NCBI GenBank assembly: GCA_021014325.1
Contig: CM037475.1
Coordinates: 2,511,001-2,575,000 of the forward strand
Direction: 5' to 3'
Origin: Plazaster borealis
Taxonomy: Eukaryota; Echinodermata; Asteroidea; Forcipulatida; Labidiasteridae
Length of the DNA: 64,000 nt
In this document: positions 34,912-46,200 of the stretch, piece after piece
Position numbering within the stretch: position 1 is the first letter of the stretch
Layout: every line of letters begins with the position of its first letter
Made by a program: the position numbers and the translations under genes
The notes under the pieces: generated by a model
What the model saw: only the letters and a program-made list of their open reading frames with translations
What the model was told of the DNA's origin: nothing
The model's database searches: none

Positions 34912-37900
34912 AATTACACTTTGGACGGCATAGTTTGTTAATGGCTGGCATCCATGCTAGATGTATGGATCATGGGCTCAGGAAGACGATTAGGGTGGAT
35001 GCCAACCTTGATTTTGAATTTTAAGGTCATTTAGAGGTCAAAAGGTCAAATAAGGTCAAAAATCAATATTTTCAAAATTTGTATAAAATTTAACCACATT
35101 TGATAGATCTATCCATAAAATGTTTTTTTAACTTCATGTTGATTTAACAAACCTATGTAATTAACGGATAAACTTTGACCTTGTACACAAATGTATAGCA
35201 AAACAAAACGTAAAAGTGTGATTTTCTTGAAAAGTGTATATCTTGAGTATACCAAAATTGTTTGCCCTCCCCATCTCAATGGTGCATATATTTGTTTCAA
35301 ACAACTTGTTTTTGAAAGGTCAATATACCCAGGCAGTTTTTGAGAAAAAAAATAATTCAAATACCACCTTCATGTGAGGTCATTTTGAGGTCAAAAATTT
35401 CAAATATGGTCAACATTTTGCATTTTTGAATTTTTCACCAAATTTTACCCCAAGTAGTAGAGCTATCCATAAAATCTAGTTTCATCATCATATTGACATG
35501 CCAAGTCAGTGAAATTATAAGTTAATATTTTGTCCTGTACACAAATGTATAGTAAAATTAAATCTAAAGGTGCGATTTTCTCAAAAAGTGCATATCTTGA
35601 GCATAAGAAAGTTGTTTGCACTTCCTATCCCAACACTGCATATAATTGTTTTAAAAAACCTTTTTTTGAAAGGTCAATATACCCAGGCAGTTTAAAAAAA
35701 TTAATAAAATTGTTATCAAACTTTCTTATGTGGTAAAATGAATCAAGAAGGTATGCTATTCACGCAGTTAGTTTGACATAGTTTTATAGTTTGACGTTTG
35801 CATCCTTATGAAACTAGCTCATATCAAGCATCTGAGATAGGGATAGTCCAGACAGCTTCCAGGTAACCTCACTCTTTCCTTTAAGCTGTTGTGTGTCTGT
35901 GTCAATGGGAGATGAGACGTCCATGTATTCCTGGTCGCATGCTGTGTGAAGTTCCAGTTCAAAGACTTTCAATAGTCATGTAGGAGGCTGTGTCGCATCA
36001 TGTAAGAGCATGGAAGCTGAGCAGGTAATCCCTCACAGGTTGTGCAAGTCTCTCAGATACTGCACGTATCGGGTAACATTTGCACTTCTTTCCAAACTTC
36101 TGACGCTTTTGAACACATTAAGTTCACCAGAAGTGACATTTCTCCACCTGCAAATCACTCTTACATCCTTCATTGACTGCCTCTATGCATGGAGCATCAA
36201 CCTGGTGTCAGCCTGCTCAGGTTTCCTCAAATCACCATCTCTCCTCGAGTACCATGGCATCCGTAACATCAAGAAACCCCCGCCTGTTACTATTCCTCAT
36301 CTTTCCAGTAGACCCTTGCCCTTCTCTACGAAGACGTCTGACAAGAACTTGAGATCAGTTTTGTTCAAGGCATTAAATTTGCCCATACCTGTAGGAGTGG
36401 GACCTGGGTCTATCGAGGAACTTTCGAATTGTCTTTTTCAGGGCATCACTAAAACCAACACGTTGCTTCCAGTTGGTCATCACATACTGCTTTCAACTGG
36501 TGCAATGTCTTTGGTTGTCAAAGATACCAGTGGTATCTCTCTAACTTCATGATCAAAGTTGCTGTGGTCATAGATGATTGGGACATGGCAGCATTGCTGA
36601 AGTCCTAGATCTCCATCTCCACCATCTCAATGTAATGAGACCACAGTCGGAAGTTTGGATTTCCAGAGTGCTTGTCTAAGTTGAATTTGTTTATGAGCTC
36701 ATGACCATTGTCACTCCTTAGAAAATCTGACAGCTGGCCTACTGCTTTGGAGAGTTCTGCTGTGTGATTGCCGCCCCTCTATTTGAACTGCTTAACCACA
36801 CTTTGGGCAAGCTTATCAACTTCCACATCTTTTTGTTTCAACAAATTTCAACCAACCAAGATTCAAGGGCAGAAATGTGCCACAGAGCCTCGCAGGTCAG
36901 TTGATGTCCTCAATTAACAGCGCAAAAGTAGGCTTTGCCTTGAAGCATGGGCTCAGTCATATTGGCTGCATAAACACCCGCCTCTGTCCACAAGTAATCA
37001 AGTAGTGGTTTTGGAGTGCCTGGTAGCTAGCTCTGGAGTTAGCTTTGATGGCACTCCAGATAAGAAAGATCACTGCACGATACCCCATACCCCCATCGTA
37101 GCTACAATGTATAACATAGGATAAAACAATATTTTACTGCAAAAAGAATGTTCAACATTGTTAATTCACTAATGACAGTTGAGTCTTTTGACTGTGTACT
37201 TGGAAAGATTGGGAGTACAAATAACTTTGATATCAGACATACAGTTTTTGAGCACCATGTCAAACTATAAAACTGCTATATCAAACTAATTGCATGAACA
37301 GCATACGCGTTTCTTGTTTCAATTTACCACTTCAGAAGGTGTAATATGAATTTTTTTTATAAAAACTGCCATGGTATATTTACCTTTCAAAAAAAGTTTG
37401 TTAAAACATTTATATGCAGTGTTGGGATAGGGTGTGCAATCAAATTTGGTATGCTCATGATATGCACTTTATGAGAAAATCGCACCTTTAGATTTAATTT
37501 TACCATACATTTGTGCACAAAACAAAAGATTAACTCATAATTTCACAGACTTGGCATGTTATTATGATGATGAAAATAGGTTTTATGGATAGATCTGCCA
37601 CCTGGGGTCAAATTTGGTGAAAAATTCAAAAATGCAAAATTTTGACCTTATTTGAAATGTTTGACCTCAAAATAACCTTACATGAAGGTGGTACTTGAAT
37701 TATTTTTTTCCCTCAAAAACTGCCTGGGTATATTGACCTTTCAAAAACAAGTTGTTTGAAACAAATATATGCACCATTAAGATGGGGAGTGCAAACAATT
37801 TTGGTATACTCAAGATATACACTTTTCAAGAAAATCATGGTTTTACGTTTTGCTTTGCTATACATTTGTGTACAAGGTCAAAGTTTATCCGTTCATTACA

Positions 37901-38175
37901 TACATTTGTCATATGAACATGAAGTTAAAAATACATTTTATGGATAGATCTATCAAATGTGGTTGAATTTTATACAAAATTTGAAAATATTGATTTTTGA
38001 CCTTATTTGACCTTTTGACCTCTAAATGACCTTAAAATTCAAAATCAAACTTGGCATCCACCCTAATCGTCTTCCTGAGCCCATGATCCATACATCTAGC
38101 ATGGATGCCAGCCATTAACAAACTATGCCGTGGAATTTTTTTCTAGAGCACTTTTTCAAGTTTGGCTGGTCTACT
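34890..38175. mobile_element. 3.3 kb element with about 0.9 kb inverted repeats
   Basis: Left arm about 34890-35800 (TAGTAGGCCAGCCAAA..., CGGCATAGTTTGTTAATGGC). Right arm about 37250-38175, its complement (GCCATTAACAAACTATGCCG, ...TTTGGCTGGTCTACTA). The arms contain repeated AAGGTCAAA-rich modules. The flanks suggest a TAC target duplication inside the recombinase gene (CCTAC|...|TACAGC). The centre (35800-37250) shows decayed coding traces on the minus strand, including DFLRSDNGHELINKFNLD and LWSHYIEMVEME near 36630-36740. These resemble a repeat-associated protein family seen in other invertebrates; function unknown. The plus-strand open frame 36010-36552 has no recognisable domain. Confidence 0.65.
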
Positions 38176-38265
38176 ATACAGCAACCTCAGTGGTTGCGAA
38201 GGCTGTTGTGCATGGGGTGACTTCAAAGTCGCCTATTGATTCGAGCCGAAAGAGGACGCAGTACA

Positions 38266-38841
38266 ATTAATGATTATGCAAGGGTAACTTACCTGAAGTA
38301 TAATCGTGATTATACAAGTCCTCTGGAGGTGAGAATCAATTCCCACCCAGTAAGTCAAGTGATTATACTTGTCGGTATCCCAAGCCCTTGCTTCTCACCC
38401 TCAAATTGTTAACATTTGAGTTTTGTTATAACTATAGTTATTGTTGAGATTTTGGGGTTAACATATTCTTCCATTTTTGGTCATGTTTAGCCTTGTTATA
38501 ACTGTTGGTTATAAGGTGTTTATTGTTAGTTCCACTTTTCTAACGTTATTTAGTGGTTTGAGGTTTTACCTCTACATGTATATACTTAACTTCCTCTTAA
38601 GGTTGAGATAACTTTTACCCACCCTGTAGTTATCACTAAGGAGTTTGTTGAGTGACCCTCCCAAGGAACAGGGCCTTATATGAGAAGAGGTCGGAGTTCA
38701 GGGGTCAAGACAGGAAGTGGAGGTCATATTTTTAAAGCCACCGCCGGTAGTCAGAGTAGAACGCCTATTGATTCTCACCTCCAGAGGACTTGTATAATCA
38801 CGATTATACTTCAGGTAAGTTACCCTTGCATAATCATTAAT
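38266..38841. mobile_element. Perfect 75 bp inverted repeats enclosing about 430 bp
   Basis: 38266-38340 (ATTAATGATTATGCAAGGGT...GAGAATCAAT) is repeated in exact complement at 38767-38841. The recombinase stop codon falls in the first bases of the left arm (TACAAT TAATGA). This may be the right terminal region of the DIRS-like element, which typically has inverted terminal repeats, or a separate recent insertion. The interior is non-coding. Confidence 0.7.
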
Positions 38842-39318
38842 TTTGGGTTACAATGATAACATCGTGCATAAATATTATGAAAGGCGTACACAGCACTCAG
38901 GGGAGTACTGGGTACAAGTAACTAACCACAGGTAGGTGTAGGGTAAATCACACATAAATCACCTTTATAGAAAAAAAACTATGCAAGAATTTGGCGGGTC
39001 ATGTAATGCAAGTCCAATGAATTGTAAAACTAAAGTAAAGTACTACTTCGTGGGATTCCTTAAATGTCTGTTAGGACGGAGTCAGTTGTACGATCCAACA
39101 GCGAACAATTACTTTATATACCGGTACTATTTATACGTCCGTTCTGGACGTTGCCAGAACCCTTTTTGGTTAATGAGATATGAATTTTTGAAGTATGGAA
39201 TTTATCTTCCAATTTCTACCGGGAGTAAAGGTCACACGGAATATTTCACCTGGTGCAAAGATCTTGTATGTATAGCAATTATGGTTCTCCAGATTATGAC
39301 TTTATAAATTTGTTTCAG

Positions 39319-39440
39319 ACGACTCGCCGAGCAGAATAACCGCTATTTCTCTACTCAAAGACCGATACAACGATGCGTGGTGTAGTAACTCGGCCCTATG
39401 TAGCCCTGAGCCCTACAATCAGCCTGACCTAAATGGAGCC
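39319..39440 (+). pseudogene. FReD gene remnant, third exon
   Basis: The acceptor TTTGTTTCAG precedes a phase-1 frame reading DDSPSRITAISLLKDRYNDAW and then NQPDLNGAP. Position and spacing match the FReD segment GDS...F(S/T)TKDRDND...NLNG, and the phase fits the donor at 28110. The usual Trp-Trp-Tyr region and the rest of the domain are missing, and no donor follows, so the gene is broken. The 11 kb between this and the previous exon is filled by repeats. 39441-39946 shows no other exon. Confidence 0.45.
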
Positions 39441-39946
39441 CCAAACACGTCCTTTCAACATGAATTGATAGTCACTGTGTTAATCATTGATTTTACTTTA
39501 AAGACATCTCTTCCCAGCTTAGTTTAAAAAACATATGTAGCGTAATAAATATTTCAGCCTAGCGTGTATGGCGCTACTTGCCGCTGTATTCAAGTTTCAA
39601 TGCACGCTAGTGTAGATTTTCATATTCAGAGTACTTCCTCAAAAAGTTCATTGCTCTATGCTCATACTTGCAAGGAAAACGTACCCATTAAAGGCAATGG
39701 TTAAATAGAAAAAAAACCTTTGTTGGGGTAAGTTTATTGTTCAGTGCTTGAAAACGGAAACAAAATCAGTTTGTGCGCAAGAGGAAGTGCCAAGTTGACA
39801 ATAAGAAGGAACTGACAAGTTGTCAATAAAGAAAAAATTGCCTATTTTCACTGTGAACCAAACTTGTTTGCTACTGTGCCTCTGAAGTTCAACCATAAGA
39901 CTTCTTGTCTGAAAATATCATTATTAGTTTAGCAGTTTGTCTTAAA

Positions 39947-40286
39947 ATGGAACCAGCGTGTATAAAAATGGCCCTTTTGGTCTTCATAGCCGTGTTTGCT
40001 ATGAGAGCAAGATCCCAAACTCAGCATAGCATTGGCTCATATACAACAAGTGAGACGGAGCGATGTGTGTGCCAGCCACACGTCACCATCAACCCGCCCG
40101 TTTGCGGACGCTCCGTTCCCGTGAACTCCGGTACCGGCTGCAACTCTACGACCGTCCAAGAAATACTTCGCACAGTCTCTGCACTCTCTGACTATCACGA
40201 TTCGGTTTCCTCTGAGCTACCGGACATGAAACGACAGTTAGAAATGCTGCAATCAGCAGTTACTTCCATAGTTGGATTGCTAGAAG
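39947..40286 (+). CDS. Gene 2 exon 1: signal peptide and coiled coil
   Basis: ATG at 39947 (AAAATGG context), or the internal ATG at 39968, which places the hydrophobic segment MALLVFIAVFAMRA right at the N-terminus. After cleavage near SQTQ, a Cys-rich head (ERCVCQPH, PPVCGRSV, GTGCNST) precedes heptad-like sequence (VQEILRTVSALSDYHD, SSELPDMKRQLEMLQSAV). Such signal plus coiled-coil exons typically precede FReD domains in invertebrate lectins. Donor AAG|GTATAG at 40287, phase 1. No FReD exon follows downstream in the window. Confidence 0.75.
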
Positions 40287-43200
40287 GTATAGTTACACAA
40301 TATTGACCATGAGAAAGCAAAAGTAGGGCCCATCTTTTAATTTTTGAAACTTCATAGGGGCCTACTCAAAACTTAAAGGTATTGTACACTTTTGGTAACA
40401 GCTCAAAATCAGTGTCCACATTTTGTGTGATTCAACATAATAATGCATGAACAAACAAACCTGTGAAAGTTTGAGCTTAATTGGTCATCGAGGTCACGAG
40501 AAAATAGTGAAAAGAGACCTTATGTGTTTTCTGTTTTTTTAAATTATCGCGCGTGATAAAAACTCTTGTTTTACTCATTTCTCAGAAACGATAGCATTTT
40601 AGGCAGAAATATTTTAAGGAACCCTTTCTACCATAACCTTTTTTAAATCATGTAGTTATTTATGAATCTGTGAACATTGTGTTTTTCGATCTTACCAATA
40701 GTGTACAGGGCCTTTAACACCTTTAACACATTAAGAACCTGTGCCATTACTTTTGACTATGACGATCGAGTTCCAACTTCGATAATGCCGTGCATGCTGC
40801 CAACAAACGTTTGTTTACTCCGCCAAAACTTCGGTCAAATATCTCAAAAATTCCAAGTTCCCTAATGAGGCCTAGCCAAATACATAGCAAATATATTATC
40901 AAGGACCCTCAAGGAATTCCCATACGAACTGGCTTTGACAAAAGGCTAAGAGCCACTCTTGGCTGAAATCAATCATGTCTTCCTATGGAATTTGTTTCAC
41001 TAGGTTTAAAGGCTCTTGTTTGATGGTTTACACCATTTTGAAAGGGATTGTGTTCACCCTCGGGGTCGTAGCAAGAGAGTTGGGGGGTATGAGGTTGTGG
41101 GGGATCGATGACGTTCCCGAAACAACAAATTCATTAACAAAAACATGGGCTTTTTGAGAAGTTTTTTGGAAGTTCACAACAAATTTCACAGCGATTATTT
41201 TTATTTATTAGGTGTTCGTGCAATACAAGCACGAACACCTCTTGATATTGTTCTGGGTTTTTTTCGTCTCCATCTTCTTCTTCTTCTTCTTCCCTAGAAC
41301 TCTTCTCTAGAGCATAACTCAAGATTGAAACCGAATTGAACATTGAAACTTATCAGACAATTGAACCTGAATATGAAGACGGCACAGTTTGCATGACGTC
41401 ATGATGACGTTATCGAGTTTTGAATTACAAGGTTTTTAAAGTTAAAAAATGACCATTTAATATTTGCTGTATCTCATGGAATATAAAAGCTATGATGTTT
41501 ATAATTGGGCATGTGTTAGATCAAGACTGGGGCTATTCAAAAGTTAACGTCAAAATTGTATGACCTTTTCTTCAAGGTCATGCCTCTAGGTCAAAGTTTG
41601 CCTTTGTTTTTTTTCTTGAAAAACATAATTTTCGGGCTTATCTACAGCATAACTCAAGATTGAAATTGAATTTTACATTGAAACTCATCAGACATTTGAA
41701 CCTAATTATCAAGACGATACAAACTTGATGATGTCATGATGACATGACGTCATCAGGAATTGAATTACATTAAATCAAAGTTTAATATTTGCAAAAAATC
41801 ATAACTCATGAACGACTTGTTGGATTTTTACAATCTATCATCGGAAAGTTCGTTAAATGTTCAACAAACGCTACACAGAAAGTGACCCCATTTGACCATT
41901 TGAAATTCGGTTCAACCCGGAAATTTTAAAATTTTATAAAATTCGTATCCCAAAAACTGCATATAATTTCAGCATAATTTCTGCATCAGGTTGTAGAACG
42001 TTGAGCCTGCTCAAACTTTTGCACAGAAATAACAACATTTTGACATTTACATCTTGTCTTATAACCACCGGCATTAAAGCGGACGTTTGTGTTGACCCAC
42101 TTTGATAACGCGAGATAGTGTAATAGCACGTGTACAGATACATGTACATTGAACGTGTAGTTCAGTTTACATCAACTACATGTAGGAATACATTTAGCAT
42201 CGCTGCATGTTACCTTGTATATTGCACACCCGGCATAAAGATATTCCATGTAATACTTGAAAAATTCGTAACTCCTGAACCACACATTGGATTTTTACAA
42301 TCTATACATCATCTGAAAGGTCTTTATAGAACCTAACATACGCTACACTTGTTGTGACCCCGTTTGATCTTGACTTCCGGTTCAAACCGGAAGTTGAAGA
42401 TGTTATTTGAAAAAATCGAAACTCCTTAACCACAAATTGGATTTTTCGATTTATACATCATTAGTAAGGTCTTCCAAAAGCCAACAAACGCTAAACAAAG
42501 TGTAAACCCATTTGACCTTGACTTCCGGTTCAAACCGGAAGTTGATATTGGCATATTTGAAGCAATCATAACTCTTTAAGCAAACATTGGATTTTTACAA
42601 TCTATAATTCATCGGAAATGTCTTCAAACAATTTACAAAAGCAACACAGAGTGTGATCCCATTTGACCTTGACTTTCAGTTCAAACCAAAAGTTAAAGTT
42701 TTATATTGGAAATATTCTAACTCCTGAACAAAATATTGGATTAATAAGGTAAAATGTCGTCACCAATTCATTCAATCATAATTTGATGACATCACTCACG
42801 AACACCTTGTTTTTGTTTTTAACAAAAATTCAATGTCTAGTTGTTCTGGGTTTTTTTTTAGGTGTTCGTGCAATACAAGCACGAACACCTCCTTGTTATT
42901 GTTCTGTTTTTTTAGGTGTTCGTGCACTACAAGCACGAACACCTCTTTGTTATTGTTCTGTTTAGGTGTTCGGCTCGTCAGCCGAAAACCTATTGTAATT
43001 GTTAAGGTTTTTTTCCACCTCTTCTTCTTCTCTCTGAACCTTCTCTTGCAGATTTCGCAAAAAGTAAAAGTTGTAAAATCTTGAAACTTGGCATATACTT
43101 AAACCTTAACATGTTTTATCTTTGAAATTCTGTAACAAATCACACTTAAGAGGCCGGCAGTTACTTTATGCGGGATCATACTAAGGTCATATAGGTCTTT

Positions 43201-46200
43201 ATTTTTTGTCGTGTGCGTGACCTCACATGACCTCTACTTCCGGTCGAAACCGGAAATGCCTAGTAAATTGAAAGTAGCAGAAAGCGACAATGTTTTTTTG
43301 AGTTGTTTTTACAATGTTGTAACCCGGCAAGTGTCTGGTTTAAAAAAAATTGACCGGTGACGTCACACAATTTAAAAGCGCCCTCTAGCGGCAGGTTGAA
43401 AAAAGTTCAAAGCACACTTTTACTAGATGTCTGTGGCAAAGTTTATGAGAATCTCTTCAAAACTAGTAAATATGATGATCTTTATGCAGACAACATATTT
43501 GTACAGTCGTAGTATGATTTAGGTAAGGCCCTAAAGGTGCACATTTTGAAGCCGTGTATCTACTAAATGAAACAGCCGATTGAGTTGAAACTTGGTGTAC
43601 TGTAAGACAACGACCAAGGCTTGTGAAATGTGAAGTGACGTCATGATGACGTCATCACGTTATTTTTTTAATTTTTGTTATAAAATCAAAGCTTAGTATT
43701 TGAAAAAATTATTACTCTAAAACCGGAAGTTGGATTTTTGTTATTAACATATCATCAGAAAGGTATTCAAAAACTTAATGGATGATACACAGAGTGTAAC
43801 CTCGTTTGACCTTGTCTTCCGGTTAAAACCGGAAGTTGAAGTTTAGTAACGGAAAAAATAGTAACAATCTATACATCATCGAACAGGTCGTGAAAAGTTC
43901 AACAAAAGTTACTCAGATCCTGACCCGATTTGACCTTGACTTCCTGGTCAATCCGGAAGTTGAAGTTTAATCACTGAAAAATCATAACTCTTGATCCACA
44001 GATAAGATCTATACAAAAAGAAAAGACATAATAACTTCAACAGCGCCCTCTCGTGACAAGTTTTTAAAAACAAACTATTAATTGCTGAAAACCTGTTGCT
44101 TAAATCCAAAAGATTCAAACATAATGACCCGACAACAAATAGGCTCATTTGGATACATCATAATAGCGTCATCAGCAAAACCATGTTCTCACATTTTCAA
44201 CCCCTTCTTACATTACTCCACCACAACCAGAGTAATATCAAAACTGGAACGAATGACTTATTGAACAAATGCCGAACACCCCGTTTTTGTTCTAAAACAA
44301 AAACTTAAGTCTAGTGTTGAGTTTGTTTCTCAATGTATGATTTGTGGCAGGGGGTGGGGTGTGGGGTGATGTTATTGTACGGTCTACGGGCCTAAAGAGC
44401 AACCTGATTGGTTCAGTGTTTTAAAGGCAATCTCTGTGTAAATTTGTTTTTATTTTTTGTTTTTTGTAAACCTTGACAATTGTTGAAAAACTGTAATCTG
44501 AAAGATCACTGACTACAAAGTTCATGCGACGGCCAATTCTCCAGAGAAATATTGGCCCCTGAAATACTGTCAAAGTCGAGAAAATGACATTCGTAGACCT
44601 CCAAAGACACCGTGTCGTTAATTTCGGTTGCTGCAATCGTAAAAAAAAAGTGAACAAAATCCAGACATAACCAGACTGTTTAAAACGTCACTACCTTTTT
44701 GGGTCAAGATTGTTTTAAAGGCACTGTACACGTTTGGTAATTACTCAAAATATATATTAGCATAAAAACTGACTTGGTAACTGTTGAAAGTATAAAACAT
44801 TGTGAGAAATGACTCCCTCTGAAGTAACGTAGTTTTTGAGAAAGAGTTAATTTCTCACTAAACTAATAAAAACTTCTTGCAAGAAGTTTTTATTCCTATC
44901 TGAAAGCACACCAATTTGTACAACAAAGGTGTTTTTTCTTTCATCATTTTCTTGCAACTTCGATGACCAATTGAGCCCAAATTTTTACAGGCTTGTTATT
45001 TTATGCATATGTTGGGATACACCAAGTGAGAACACTGGTCTTTGACAATTTCTAAACGTGTTCAGTGCCTTTAATACACATTGGTGTTAGGATAGACTTG
45101 TGGACAAGTCGTAACTACTTCCATCGGTCCATTTCAAATTAAAATTGGCACCAACTGCACAATATTTATTTAAATCTTTGTCATCGTAATACACATGGTA
45201 AGATGGAGAGCAAACCTTACGCCATTACTCCACAAAACATACACTTGGCTCAAGTCGGGTTCTTTGCTGATTGATTCAGCTAGTATCAATTAATCCAGTG
45301 AGTTTCTGACGGCGAAACTTTCGACAACTTTAATTACGAGCTTCGAAGTGTGACGTAATTTATGTTCAACTTCAGGCTATACTTTACTTTCAATAGCAGA
45401 GTTTATTCCCAGAGCACATTCCTGACGAGTGAGGGTGCACAATAAACTGTTCAAAAAAAAGAGGCAATGCTTTGTGATAGTGATAGGGACCAATGATAAT
45501 AAAATGTTCCAAACAAATATGAATAATTTGCATCACGTCACAATAACATCATCTGTTATGAACATATTGTCTGGAGGGCGCTATTCTTGTACTTATTTAT
45601 TTTTATTTATTTATACTTTTATAGTTATTTGTTCTTTATTTTATTTTTACTGTATTTTATTTTTACTCTATTTATTGTATTTAAATTTATAGTTTTGGTT
45701 ATTCAATCAAATTATCAGAATAAATCAACTAACCCAAAGGTCAAATGCGACTCCTACAAAAACAAAATCAAGTACAAAAATTTTAAAAAAGCATCAGGTA
45801 CAAAATATATCAGGTACATATTTTTTTAATTTTTTTTTAGACTACAAAATAAAAAATCATAAAACTTATTTTAAGCATTGCATAATACATACAACTCCTT
45901 TTTAAGCAAAGAAAGTGTAAAAACATCTCAAAATGGTGTCTGCCAAGAAAAAGACACTATCTCCATAATCATTCAAAGTTAACACATTTCCTTCTTATTT
46001 CAATTCCTCATCCATCATGATGTTCTAACCAAAGCATGCTTGAGGGCGTTCGGGTTGGCATAAGCCAACCTCGTCCCCAAGGTGTGTCGAGCAGTACGAG
46101 GTTGACCGCTCTCTCACCCTGGTATTGGATCATTTGCATATCCAAAATTTTTGGATACGTATGCAAATTAGAATAGTCTGGCTGTGAACATGGTAAAAAC

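Larger units (their letters stand above)
33230..38268 (+). mobile_element. 3' part of a DIRS-like tyrosine-recombinase retroelement
   Basis: Three parts in order. First, a short open stretch (about 33240-33400) encoding GRTSMVIPLVPLWYW and LPNLLGE, which resembles the tail of the DIRS RT/RNase H protein. Second, a spacer of three to four degenerate repeats of about 60 bp (33425-33655). Third, a tyrosine recombinase (33589-34911 and 38180-38268). Two later insertions (34036-34155 and about 34890-38175) break it. The 5' portion with gag and RT is not in the window, so the copy is truncated. Confidence 0.65.

Noticed and set aside
36010..36552. 180-codon plus-strand gene in the 3.3 kb element
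   Set aside because: No domain recognised; the other strand shows more recognisable, though decayed, coding traces.
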